From: Amylostereum areolatum
Taxonomy: Eukaryota > Basidiomycota > Agaricomycetes > Russulales > Stereaceae
DNA length: 64,000 nt
Direction of reading: 5' to 3'
Assembly: GCA_012932865.1 (NCBI GenBank)
Contig: SAXG01000033.1
Coordinates: forward strand, 248,001-312,000
Shown: positions 35,101 to 44,783 of the stretch, piece by piece
How positions within the stretch are numbered: the first letter of the stretch is position 1
Layout of the letters: each line of letters opens with the position of its first letter
Translations under genes and position numbers: made by a program
The notes under the pieces: model-generated
The model's database searches: none
What the model was told of the DNA's origin: nothing
Seen by the model: only the letters and a program-made list of their open reading frames with translations

Positions 35101-36213
35101 GTCGCTCGTCCACCACGCAGACAGACGTGTGCGGAAGAATTTCAGGAAGGCCGCGGCGTAGGCCACCCCCTTCGCGCGAATCATGGTGCGCACGCGCGGG
35201 AGGAGCGCGATCATTTCCTTAACGTCGACAAGGAGGTCGTTGAGAATGCCCTGGATCTGGAAAGAGACGCTCCAGTCGAGACTCGCGAGCCAGGTCTCGA
35301 GTTCCCCGCGTGCAAAAGGGGAGAAGAGGTTACGGCGGACGATGTAGCACTCGGCCCTGGACATGTGATGCATCTCGGCGACCTTGCCCAAACGTCGGAA
35401 ACGGTTCAAAGCAGCCTCTGAGGGGAGGACGAGCCGCATCGCGCGGGAAGTGTACGGCGCCAGAGGCTCGTGGTCGGCGAAAGGCAGCCAGGAGAGCCGC
35501 TTCCGGGGGCCGGGGGCGACGCTTTCTATCTCGAAGCTGGGCGGGGTGTTGAGGGAGAAAAACACGGCGGGTTCGTGTTCGAGGTATATGTGCGCCGTGA
35601 GCAGGTCTATGTGCGCGAACCGGACAGCGATGGCGATGATGTCGTCCTCGCCCGGGCGGTGTATGCGCACGCGGAGCTCCCTGGCTTCGTCGTTGAACGA
35701 GACGTGAGCGAGGCGGTGGACGTTGTGCTCCCATTCGATCGAGAAGGCTTGGTCGCGGCATTCCCAGCCGAATTGAATAGACTCGACGGGGACGGAGGTC
35801 GCAGAGAGCTCCTGTGCCCGTCGCTCCTTGTCCTCGATTGCCTGGGGGTCCATGTACGGCAACCGCTTGATCGTCTCGACGACGTCCTGACGCGCGCTCT
35901 TGTTGCTGAGGGTGAACTTGATGACGCGGCCAGAGACCACGCAGGGGTGCATGGAAGAACCGTGTCTGAATCCGGGCGTGCGCTCGCCATAATATTGCAA
36001 GAAGAGGTCGCCGATCTGAACGGTGGGGAGCGTGAGCGCGCCCTTGCCGCTGTGGCCGCGATTTCCACGTCTGTCCTTGAAGAGATAGATGTGGAAGTTT
36101 ATTGGAAGGGTGGAGAGAGGAGAGAAGGGCGGTTTGTGCAAGATGTCGGAAATGGCGCGGGTGAGGTCGTGGTGTGTGCAAGAGAAGCTGATATCCCGCA
36201 TGAACAGTTCCAT
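32139..36213 (-). CDS. RNA-dependent RNA polymerase, RNA silencing (QDE-1 type)
   Basis: A eukaryotic cellular RdRP that makes double-stranded RNA for quelling/RNAi and small-RNA amplification. Exon 1 (36213 to 34734) starts MELFMRDISFSCTHH. Intron 34682-34733 and exon 34645-34681 give FQFLAYSQSALKEHAVW, which continues across an intron into FVKPFNHIEANG. Conserved core blocks follow: DDINICSPDG, TDGVGTLSPDLAREIW, FQVRFMGSKGML, RPSMIKFES. The last split exon reads AKGPRPIPSYLGGGDLDGD, carrying the catalytic DLDGD loop of the DbDGD family motif. The C-terminal helical region runs to VNSRR. Introns also lie near 33140-33180 and 32870-33010. About 1,200 residues, no obvious lesion. Probable defence against transposons and mycoviruses is family knowledge, not shown here. 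Confidence 0.93.
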
Positions 36214-36811
36214 AGCAAAGTGATGTCTTCAAGTTCCAATTAAAGTTCTTGAGGACGTCGATGGGTCGCGATCCCGCGACGGTGGACAGGTCGTGGACGG
36301 AGACAAGTCGCTATCGGTCCTCTGATTCCTAGGACACCTTATTCAATTAAGTGCGCCGTGAACGGCCGGCGCAATGGACCGGATGCTGCCATACATGGAT
36401 GGGCGTATAGTTGTTCTAAGTTTCTGTTTGGGTTCCAGCGACTTCAAGGTGGAGAATATTAGAGATTTACCCGGTGAAGAAAGGCTGCAGGCTTGCACCT
36501 TGCACTTTGCACGAATTGACAGTTGGACGAAACCGGCATCCGCAGAAAAAAATCGCCGTAGATCACGTGATTTAAATAATATTTTGCATCCGCGCTGACG
36601 TCAGAGCATTCTCCTATCTTTTCCCGGTCGTCAGAAAAAGGCGAACGCAGTTATAATTGATTTCCGGGGTGTTAGAATCAGTTATAATGCATTATAAACC
36701 CCCGAATTTGCCGAAATCTGCCGAAATCCACCATCGTGTTTTTCTGACGGTCATCTCGGTTTTCACGCCTCCTCCTGTCTCTCAGTCTCCACAGCTCGAA
36801 AAAGAAATGCG
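36214..36811. other. Divergent intergenic region with AT-rich repeats
   Basis: Upstream of both the RdRP (-) and the small acidic protein (+). Near 36650-36735 the DNA is AT-rich with repeated GTTATAAT motifs and two tandem copies of TGCCGAAATC. A regulatory role is possible but unproven. Confidence 0.45.
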
Positions 36812-36820
36812 TATAAATAT
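36812..36820 (+). promoter_or_regulatory. TATA box of the small acidic protein gene
   Basis: TATAAATAT, 99 bp before the ATG at 36919. Confidence 0.5.
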
Positions 36821-36918
36821 CGTCCAAAGTCTGAGGAGGAAAGATACACACACGACCCTTCACCCCCTCACCCTCAGCGCATCCAACCCAACCACCCTTG
36901 TCTCCGATAGACCTCATA

Positions 36919-37376
36919 ATGTCTCCCTCTACTCTCACCGACGCCGTACAGTCCACGTACCGCAAATTCAAGCTTTCCACCCACCGCAAGCCTCGATGCG
37001 TACGTTCCATTCCAATCCGACTCCTAATTCTTTCGTGCTCACCGCGATCGACAGTTCTTCGCCCCGGACCCCCACCCGAACACAGCCGCAGTCGCCATGG
37101 CCCGCGAAGAGGCATTCATGCGTACATGTGCGGAGCCGGACGAGCGCACCGTGGTGGACGAGCTCGTGGAGGAAGACGACGAGAAAACGGTGTACTCCTA
37201 CGTCGTACGTGCTTTCCTCCATCCTCCGTCCTTCCCAGCACTGATCGGCGATTTTCATACCGTTATAGGAGATAGTCTCGTTCAACAACGGCCTTCCTCC
37301 TCTCCGCGTTGCCCACCGCCGCATCGAGTACCACCAATCCGAGGAAGACACCATCGCCGACTCTGACGATGAGTGA
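36919..37376 (+). CDS. Small acidic protein, unknown function
   Basis: Three exons give a protein of about 113 residues. Exon 1 starts MSPSTLTDAVQSTYRKFKLS. The second exon follows CGACAG and begins FFAPDPHPNTAAVAMAREE, continuing to DELVEEDDEKTVYSYV. The third begins EIVSFNNGLPPLRVAHRRIE and ends in an acidic tail, ADSDDE. All introns are GT-AG with in-phase joins, and a TATA box precedes it, so it is a good gene despite its size. There is no signal peptide or membrane helix. The basic N-terminus and acidic C-terminus suggest a soluble partner protein. Family not recognised. Confidence 0.7.
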
Positions 37377-37896
37377 GGCTGCCGTCGCACGTCATGGCCG
37401 TGCGTCTTGTGTTATTTTATTTGTATCTTATTCGTTTTCGTACATACGGAGTCGTCGGACAATGGACCGTATCTTCATCCCATTTGTACCATATACCATA
37501 TAGAACATAGACCTCGCATCGCACTGTCCCATCCAATTGTTTAAATAAATCCCTCGCGCTGCTTGCCATCCCCGATTTGCAGTCACCATAACTTATGTTG
37601 TTCATACTGGTTGATCGACAAGAATGCGTTCAACACGATGATCACATGTATAGGGGACACGACCTTGACAAGAACCTGAACGCCAATAGAAGGGGACGAG
37701 GACGACTCCCTCGGAGTCCAACCACAGCACCGCCAAGGGTCCGCTCTGGTCAGCCAGCCACCTTGAAGAGGGCGCGCAAGTGCACTCTACAGGCTCCCTC
37801 TCTAGTTACTTTCTACATGCACGCACACAGGAAAATGTCTGGTATGTAACGCTTTGGATAGAACGCACGGCGTACGGAAGACAGGCCAGAAGTGAA
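37377..37896. other. Convergent intergenic region
   Basis: Between the stops of the small acidic protein (+) and uL23m (-). No gene seen; AT-rich around 37430-37560. Confidence 0.5.
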
Positions 37897-38802
37897 TTAC
37901 GCAACCTGAAGCTCTCTGCGCCTCGCACCTTGGATCTGCTCCTTCGTCGTTTGCACAAACTCCTCCCTCAATGCCTTCTGCTCCGCGATCCGCTTCAATA
38001 TCTTCCCCCGCTGCAACGTCCCCGGCCCCCGCCATTGCCACGACTTGGAGTTCTTCTTCGTCGACCGCAGCAAAAACTCCTTGATCATCTCCTTCGTGCG
38101 GCTGACCATGTACGTCTCCTCCAGGAACTTCTGGCGCTCTGTGCGCTCGGCCGCGCTCATATCCTCCACCGCGTCGGGGTAGTAGAACGGCTCGACGAGG
38201 CCGACGACGGCCCGCTTGTACGTCCTGTGCGAGGGCCCGCTCGTGTACGACGCGTCGAACTTGCGGCCTATGGGGGCGATGTAGTTGTCGGTACGAATGT
38301 ACGTCGTCTGGACGCCGTACACGGCCGCGAGGTACGCGCGCACGTCCGTCTTGGTCACCGACTGGGGGATGCGGAACGTCGCCTCGTAGGGGTTGTACGG
38401 CTTTCCAGCCGGGGTGTGGTTCCGCACGAGGCGGAAGAGGATGTTGGGCAGGTACACCTTTTGGCCGACCACCTGCGTTTCCTTCGTGCCGTCCGTGGCG
38501 GTGACCCGCCGCGTCCCGCGCAGACGCGTGCGTCGGGCGTTGAGCTTGTCGAGCCATTCGGCCTCGGTGGGTTCGCGTCCGCCTGCGCCGAGGAGTTCGC
38601 CCTTGGCGAGCGCGCGTTGATAGCGGGCGAATTCGGTGGGGGTAAGGCCGGAGGGGAGGGCGTCGGATTCGGGGGGAGGACCAGCAGAGGCGGGACGGCG
38701 TCGGAGACGGCGGAGACGGACGGCGCGGGGAGTCGACGCGGTACGGGCGGCGGCCGCTGCGTCGGGAAGCGTCGCGTAGGCGCGACGGAAGATGGACTGC
38801 AT
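37897..38802 (-). CDS. Mitochondrial large-subunit ribosomal protein uL23m
   Basis: An intronless frame of 301 codons. The Arg/Ala-rich start MQSIFRRAYATLPDAAAAAR fits a mitochondrial presequence. The uL23 domain spans about residues 110-180: VYLPNILFRLVRN, YEATFRIPQSVTKTDVRAYL and VYGVQTTYIRTDNYIAPIGR, which matches the fold's pattern of strand, helix and exit-tunnel loop. A long C-terminal extension rich in charged helices (KKNSKSWQWRGPGTL to ALREEFVQTTKEQIQ) is typical of fungal Mrp20-type proteins. It shares a 370-bp divergent promoter region with the methyltransferase gene. Confidence 0.9.
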   Translation of the reverse strand: MQSIFRRAYATLPDAAAAARTASTPRAVRLRRLRRRPASAGPPPESDALPSGLTPTEFARYQRALAKGELLGAGGREPTEAEWLDKLNARRTRLRGTRRVTATDGTKETQVVGQKVYLPNILFRLVRNHTPAGKPYNPYEATFRIPQSVTKTDVRAYLAAVYGVQTTYIRTDNYIAPIGRKFDASYTSGPSHRTYKRAVVGLVEPFYYPDAVEDMSAAERTERQKFLEETYMVSRTKEMIKEFLLRSTKKNSKSWQWRGPGTLQRGKILKRIAEQKALREEFVQTTKEQIQGARRRELQVA

Positions 38803-39172
38803 GGCGGGAGGGTGAGCGCGGGTGTCTCGTCACTGTCGAGGACAGCGACGAGCAAATCCGGGACTTTGCGTCTGTTTGGTTAGAAGCACGTGATGTGAAA
38901 TTTCGACGTGGGCGGGATTTCGTAGTATAACGTAATAACATCCCTACGACGAGTCTTGCGTCAAGGTCAGCCACGGAGACCAGTGCTATCTTCCTGGTCT
39001 ATATGGTAGCGGGACAGCTCTTTCTTATGATAAATATATGTGCGAGAGCATGGGTAAGTATGTAACCTATGTAACTATGCACCAGCTTCTAACAAATGTA
39101 CAGTGGGCTATGATTCTATATTACGCGCGAAGGTCTCACGCGTCTTGAGCTTGCTCTCTTAGTACCACTATC
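38803..39172. promoter_or_regulatory. Divergent promoter, uL23m and methyltransferase
   Basis: A 370-bp gap separates the two start codons, so both promoters must lie here. AT-rich stretches near 39010-39120 are visible. The exact elements cannot be read. Confidence 0.5.
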
Positions 39173-40282
39173 ATGAATGCCCCGTACACGCACATCATCC
39201 CCCTTCCACCACACGCTGTTGCCATATCCGACGCCGATGAAGAGGTATTTTTGCTATATACTCGACTCGCCGCCCTCAAGTCCGAAGACAACGAAGACAA
39301 CTCCCACTTCCGCGGCCTTGGCTTCCTCGACGCTCAGCAAGACACGATCCAAGTCCACGTCGATCTCACACCTCCAACCACGATCTCTCCAACGATACCC
39401 AAAGCACGCCACGGCAGAAGTGCGCCAAGGAAGGCTGGCGGGAAGGGGAAGGGGCGGCAGGACGAGGCGATCTCGCTTGAGTTTGAGCTGTTCCAGGACA
39501 AGACAGCGCTGAGGAGCAGGTCGGGGGACACGGGCAGCGTCTTGTGGAGGGCGAGGTAGGCGCTTTTTTTCCCGGTGCGTCGGGTTCTACGCCCACTTGT
39601 TCGAGCTCTGATGGTCATCGCGTACCATCTACAGCATCGACGTCGCGCACCTTGTACTCCAGCAAACGCGCTTCCCGACGCCCGACGCCCTCTTCGACTC
39701 TCACGAGCTGTCTACTGCACACTGCATCGAGTTAGGGTCAGCTGCTTTCGCACGTCGCTCTTTGCTATTTGACCTGAGTCTCCCTTCTTCGCCGTCCACA
39801 GCGCTGGCACGGGCCTTCTCGCCGTAGCGCTTGGACCCCTCTTTCGTCGGTACACTGCGACAGACGTGCCGGTCCTCGTCCCGCTTCTGCGCAAAAACAT
39901 ATCGCACACACAGCGCTCTCGATCGTCCATATCCGCTGCAGCTCTCGACTGGATGCTCCCAGCCCACCGGCAACTCCCGGACGACCTCCTTGCCGACCCT
40001 GTCGATCTCATCCTGGCCGTCGACTGCCTCTATCATCCGTCCCTTATCCCGCCTCTCCTCTCAACGCTCTCAACGCTCTGCATTCCTGGCCGAACGACCG
40101 TCCTCGTCGTGTCGGAGCTCCGTGCCGAAGACGTCGTGCGGGAGTTCTTGGAAGGGTGGCTGAGCCGACCCCGGGAGGAAGGATGGAGAATCTGGAACGT
40201 GAACGGAGAGGGGGGAAAGAGCTTGATGGGGGAACGATACGCTGTGTGGATGGCGTGGCGGGCGGTTGAGCCCGAAGGCTAG
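39173..40282 (+). CDS. METTL21/Rkm5-like protein lysine methyltransferase
   Basis: An S-adenosylmethionine-dependent methyltransferase of the Methyltransf_16 group, which modifies lysines of ribosomal proteins and chaperones. Exon 1 starts MNAPYTHIIPLPPHAVAIS and ends SVLWRA. Exon 2 reads IDVAHLVLQQTRFPTPDALF. An intron with acceptor CCACAG joins IELG to AGTGLLAVALG, the SAM-binding motif I. Motif II is LILAVDCLYHPSLIPPLL, with the aspartate where the family has its D/E-x-x-Y/F. ALDWMLPAHRQLP carries the conserved Trp. Last exon ends at 40282. About 315 residues with a long low-conservation N-terminus, as in Rkm5. Substrate unknown; cytosolic or nuclear. Confidence 0.87.
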
Positions 40283-40646
40283 CAGGCAAACTGTATGTAA
40301 GGTCTAATTCACCCTCGAGTGATCGTCGTGAATGGACTTCTTTGGCAGACTTTGTGGATATAAACCACGGGTGTACACACGCTCCACGAGAGCAGGCTGA
40401 CAACTTCCTTCATTGGTCCGCATTGCCCATGTACACCATTTTCTACCCGATCGGTCATCATATAACCAAGGCGAAACCGGCCCCCCATGCTCTCGCAGCC
40501 ACGAGCGTCTCCCGTTTCTTCCGAGGTGAACTCCTTGCGTCTTGGCCTGCGTTTACAGTTACTTACCATTCACCGGCAAACGTGAAACAAGTCTCACGAA
40601 CTTGACTTCTGGTCGTCATAGAGCCTTCCAAGTGTCAACACGGGTG
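40283..40646. other. Intergenic
   Basis: 3' region of the methyltransferase gene and 5' region of the GH16 pseudogene. No coding signal. Confidence 0.5.
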
Positions 40647-40654
40647 TTTATAAG
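40647..40654 (+). promoter_or_regulatory. TATA box of the GH16 pseudogene
   Basis: TTTATAAG, 58 bp before the ATG at 40712. The promoter element is kept although the gene is broken. Confidence 0.5.
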
Positions 40655-40711
40655 CCACGGCGAGGATCAATGCCATCTCAGGTTCCCCAGATCTCCGACT
40701 CCATCCAACAC

Positions 40712-42016
40712 ATGAAGTCCGTCAGCCTTTTCGCTCTTCTGCTCGCCCTCTTCGTCCATTGCGCCTGGGGCGGGTCGTACACGCTCAGCGATAACTTCCA
40801 GGGCACGGCATTCTACGACAACTTTGACTTCAAGACCTTCGACGACCCGACCCAGGGATACGTGTGCGTTCTCCTCAGGCTCAGGCTCAGACTCGCGCTC
40901 TCCTACGTCGTCATACTCGTACTCACGCGGCGACGGTAGGAACTACGTCGACCAGACGACAGCGCAGAACGGAGGATGAGTGTCCTCCCCGCGGTGCCTA
41001 TGAAACTTATACAGTACTGCGCCGTGCGCTCCAGCGTGCACCATGCCGGCCACCCGCCAAATGACCGGGTTCGTCAACAACAACGTCTGCGACCACACCG
41101 ACGCCGCCGACTCGGGCTGCTCCGTCAGGCTCGCTCAGGGCGGGCTCAGCTACGGCCCGCAGTTCAACGCGAACGGGGGCGGGTTCTACGCCATGGAGCA
41201 GACGAACGAGTTCCATCAGGAAAAACCTCCCTTACTAAAATCAACAAATCCAGCAAATTAGCGCTAGTTAGAGGGGGACCTTCCTAAAGTGAACTAACAG
41301 GCTCTATTCTCACAAAACCCCGTACACATTTCGATGCACCGTCGTCGACATTGACCTCATATTTGCACTTCAAATACATAGTTGAGGCCAGAAGGGTGAC
41401 AGGGACCTACGTCGACGTAGTGCCTTGCAGGTTGGCAGCGGGAACAGGGAATTAGGAAGGTCCCCCTCTAATTAGTAGATTTTTAGTAAGGGAGGTTTTT
41501 CCTGATGTCATCAAGGTGTGGTTCTGGGCGCGGGGAAGCAGGGCGACGCCCGCCGAGGTGTTGAGCGGGAGCGGGAGCATCAATACTGACAACTGGGTGA
41601 GCTTCTTCTTATCAAGATCCTCGGGAAGAGTTGGCTGAGATGGCTGGTTGCAAGGGCACTCCTTCGGCGTATTTTCCAAACACGGACTGCGACATCGCGA
41701 CGCACTTCAACGAGCGCAACATCGTGATCAACCTTACCTTCTGTGCGTTTTTTCTTGTCTCGACGTTCCACGTACTTCGACTGACGAAGTTTGTACCTGC
41801 ATATCTGCGACCAGGCGGAGGTTACGCCGGTGGGGAGTTTAATCAAGATGGATGCCCAGGCGAATGCAACGGTGCGTGCGGCTCTCGTTAACCCCCACTC
41901 TCATCTTGGTCGGCTGTGTTTATACACAGTTTTTCTTAGATTATGTCCGGAACAACCCTGAGGCATTCGTGAACGCGTATTTCGAGCTATTGTGGGTTAA
42001 GGTGTACGAACCTTGA
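40712..42016 (+). pseudogene. GH16 endo-1,3(4)-beta-glucanase pseudogene
   Basis: A broken member of the laminarinase-type GH16 family. A signal peptide (MKSVSLFALLLALFVHCAWG) and the first strand (YTLSDNFQGTAFYDNF) are intact, and an intron joins QGYV to NYVDQTTAQN. Then a TGA stop at 40977 appears and only about 60 bp remain before SCTMPATRQMTGF. Roughly 100 residues are missing, including the catalytic E-x-D-x-x-E strand. The rest (CDHTDAADSGCSVR, FNANGGGFYAMEQTNEF, VWFWARGS, YFPNTDCDIATHF, CPGECN, NNPEAFVNAYFELLWV) is readable across introns. A 294-bp MITE splits FYAMEQTNEF from IKVWFW at 41214. The catalytic deletion and the MITE each suffice to inactivate it. Confidence 0.9.
41214..41507. 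mobile_element. 294-bp MITE, copy 1
   Basis: A non-coding miniature inverted-repeat element. Both ends carry CATCAGGAAAAACCTCCC as inverted repeats that extend perfectly for about 27 bp. Subterminal inverted repeats of TTAGAGGGGGACCTTCCTAA follow. The interior holds the palindrome CTACGTCGACGTAG. It is flanked by TC on both sides (41212-41213 and 41508-41509), so it made a 2-bp duplication. Removing it and one TC joins GAGTTC to ATCAAGGTG, in frame with the GH16 family. It is about 99% identical to copy 2. Confidence 0.9.
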
Positions 42017-43419
42017 ACCTCGAACCTTGAGTCAAGCTTGCAGTGGTAGTATGTAGTCTGATTCTGCCCGTAATAATTTCTCGTGGACAAGTTGCAGTCG
42101 AGATCGATGTCGATTCCCATTTGCATCCAGACATCCACCACCCTCTTCTGCTTAGTGTAAAAGTGAAAGGCGAATATGTACAGTGGTCAGACGAAAACAT
42201 GGGTCGGTGCTATCGTCCGCTTCTAAGAATACCCTCCGAGTCGTAAGCTCCAGACCCATCCACCGACGAAAGGCCTTTAGCCCCTTCATGTAACAGTGCC
42301 CTTCACGACGCGTAGCATAGTGGAAGGAAGTAGGAAGGCTTTGCGGACGGCGTCCGTTAAGACGGTGTTCCCAACTCCCTGACCGCGAACGGATCCATAC
42401 CGCCCCAACGGCCTGTTGGATATGCTGTCAAAAGGGAGCGGCCTGCTGGTGTTTGTGGCCGTCGTTCACCCGGTCAAGGTGGTGCATCGCTAAGAATGAT
42501 GTTAGTCGAAAAAGAAAGGATAGATACTGCATGGATGACTGACAGGTACGAGTAGTGTTTTCGTAATTCATCCAAGGGGGAGCAAAGAAGAGGCTGAGTG
42601 GATTGAAACTTGAAAAAAAACACGCGTGGGCGTACTTTCCCGCTGGGGAACTGAACGGTTTTATCTAGGAGCCAGTGCGCATTGAATCGTGAAATGGACC
42701 CATAAGATACATCGCTCAGCATCGATGCAAAGGTTGGGTATTGCTGGGTTGGGTATTGCTGGAGGAATCGACGTTGATACAAAAGGGGACAGCCAGAAGA
42801 AACAATCTGGCGCTTGATCAACCCGATACACAGTCAAGGCGGAGCTCTGCAGGAGTACACCGTTAGTCGAGACCCAAGCCTGCGAAGACAGGTTAAACGC
42901 GCCTATAGCTTCGTACTAAGCGAACGCGGAACACGAATCTAGCCTGGCCATCCGCGAGGGAAAAGAAGTCGGTATGCTAGACCGGAGTTCACGCTTCGTA
43001 TGCCAAGGAAAACAGTGTGCGGGAGCAAGACTTTGCTCTTGATTTGACACGACGGGGGACGACTAGACGGGCAGCAGGGCCACCATCTATGCGCACATGA
43101 GCCCTGCAGGAGTTTCTCAATAAAAAAGACGTACAAACTGTCATTATTCGAACATCGTGCGCGCCTCTTCCGTAGCCTCGAGCTATGTTTGAGGAGACGA
43201 GGAGCGCTACGTCGAGATATCAAAGTCAGTCGAAAGAGCCTCCTGCCGTGGATAAGAGCTGACCCTTTGTGAATTGGCGGTTGGCGAGAGGGCGTGCGCT
43301 GGCTTGTTTGAGGTTGAAGGAGGGTGGTAACAGGTGTTGGTCGAAAGTCTAGAACGGGTCAGCATATAGTAACCACTTGTGAGGAAAGACAATACGGACT
43401 CGTGAGGCTTCACAAGAGT
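42017..43419. other. Gene-poor stretch with a 15-bp tandem duplication
   Basis: No supported gene. At 42733-42762 GTTGGGTATTGCTG occurs twice in tandem with a 15-bp period, and a minus-strand frame there merely encodes QQYPTQQYPT. Probably decayed DNA next to the GH16 pseudogene. Confidence 0.45.
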
Positions 43420-43839
43420 CTACTCTTGCGGGAGCTGCCCCAGAATTGGCACCCAACCGTCCTGGTCCACGAGGCCCTGCAACCAATAAGCACGGAGCAT
43501 CTCGAGATACACACCACGAGAAGCATACCTAAATGATCCATCCTGGCACGCTATCCCGCACGTTTTGCATCCCTCGCATCTATGCGCTGGCAGCACTCGT
43601 GAGTCAATCGCAAATCGTCGGTCGTTCGACAGCGTGATCTTGAACATGGTTTCGCGGTCAACAGCCTCCATGACGCCGATCTCGTACGCTTTCGAGCGTC
43701 GGAGAGCAATGGATAGCCATACGGGAAAGATTCCTTCGAGAAGTCTTGAAATAGCGTCGCTCCCGTGGGCCCAAGAACGTTGGGATGTGCCTATGTACGC
43801 ATTGCATGGTGTATCTAGAGCTCTTCCATGTTCCAGGAT
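43420..43839 (-). CDS. Gene fragment, conserved-looking hypothetical protein
   Basis: An open minus-strand frame of about 135 codons with coherent composition. Readable blocks in order: VHTEDILEHGRALDTPCNAY, IGTSQRSWAHGSDAISRLLE, GIFPVWLSIALRRSKAYEIG, ETMFKITLSNDRRFAIDSRV and LPAHRCEGCKTCGIACQDG, then a C-terminal helix and the stop at 43420. A CxxCxxCxxxC cluster could bind zinc. The frame opens just after a possible acceptor (GAAATGCAG), so an upstream exon is expected, but none was found up to 44150. It is either the last exon of a gene or a truncated relic, lying between two MITE-damaged genes. Family not recognised. Confidence 0.45.
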   Translation of the reverse strand: MLEHGRALDTPCNAYIGTSQRSWAHGSDAISRLLEGIFPVWLSIALRRSKAYEIGVMEAVDRETMFKITLSNDRRFAIDSRVLPAHRCEGCKTCGIACQDGSFRYASRGVYLEMLRAYWLQGLVDQDGWVPILGQLPQE

Positions 43840-44783
43840 ATCCTCGGTGTGTACAGCACCTGCATTTCAGTACATCAGTGCAACTTCCAGGAGACCGGAA
43901 GAGAGATAAAACACACCCCGGAACCGCCACCTAGTCCTCCTCCGTCCATCCACGGCTATGACGCTCTCTCGATTTCTCCCGCGTTCAAATGCGGATTGAC
44001 ATTTGACCAGGGAAAACGCGTGGTTTTTTCCCATCCGGGCGTAGACAGTGTTTTTTGTTCTTGGAGGAGTCCTTGGGCGTCACAGAGAGACGATATCACG
44101 AGCGTGGCAGGAAGAGAGTTTCAAGTAGTCGCGGGTATTCAATAGGGTGGCGGTGGTTGGTACTGGGTGCTTTTTCGTCACTCAGATCTGGCTTGCTCAT
44201 GACGGGGTCTGCATGATCGTTCTGCGCCAAATCAAGGAGGAAGAGAGAGAGAGAAATGACGGGGGTAGAGTCCTGAGGTCGCGGTGTGGTAGAAGCCAAC
44301 ATCAAGAACTGTGGCTGTGTTTCTCTGTTCGACGGTTCAAGAGCTTGACTGGCATCGGTGCAGACCAGTCGGTCACCGGTATAGTGCATAAGTAAAATCA
44401 AGTCTCGGTAGACCTGAGTGGAGGGAACAGACATGAAAACGACAGAACATGGAAGATAGATGTATTCAGAGCAGGGGTATAGAACACGACCAAAGATCGA
44501 AACTACAACGCAGACCAAAGAAAGCGCGGACAGATCAGCATGATAGCAAGAACAGAGCGACAAAGCAAATGACGGATGTGAACCTATAATACAACACATT
44601 GAAAGGTATATGGACCTGCGTTGACAAACGCGGGAGTCGAACATAGCAATGGCATGGTATGGTTGCAAAGCAAAACAAGAAAGCAATAGTGACTGAGAGT
44701 TGGTGGGTTCCGACGGGATCTAAATGAAACACAGTCCGCATCAGCCTCGAGAGCCTCGCACAGATTCGAGGTAGAGATACGCA
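43840..44783. other. Intergenic, no supported gene
   Basis: Only short frames without motifs. Any upstream exon of the fragment at 43420-43839 should lie here but could not be identified. Confidence 0.4.

Noticed and set aside
32139..36213. Viral RdRP or endogenous virus
   Set aside because: The DLDGD motif and overall layout are those of cellular RNA-silencing polymerases, with host-type introns.
41214..41507. The repeated element as an introner (new intron)
   Set aside because: Neither end offers a GT donor or AG acceptor in the sense of the host gene, and one host gene lies on + and the other on - while the element keeps one orientation. Stops in all host frames and 2-bp duplications fit a MITE better.
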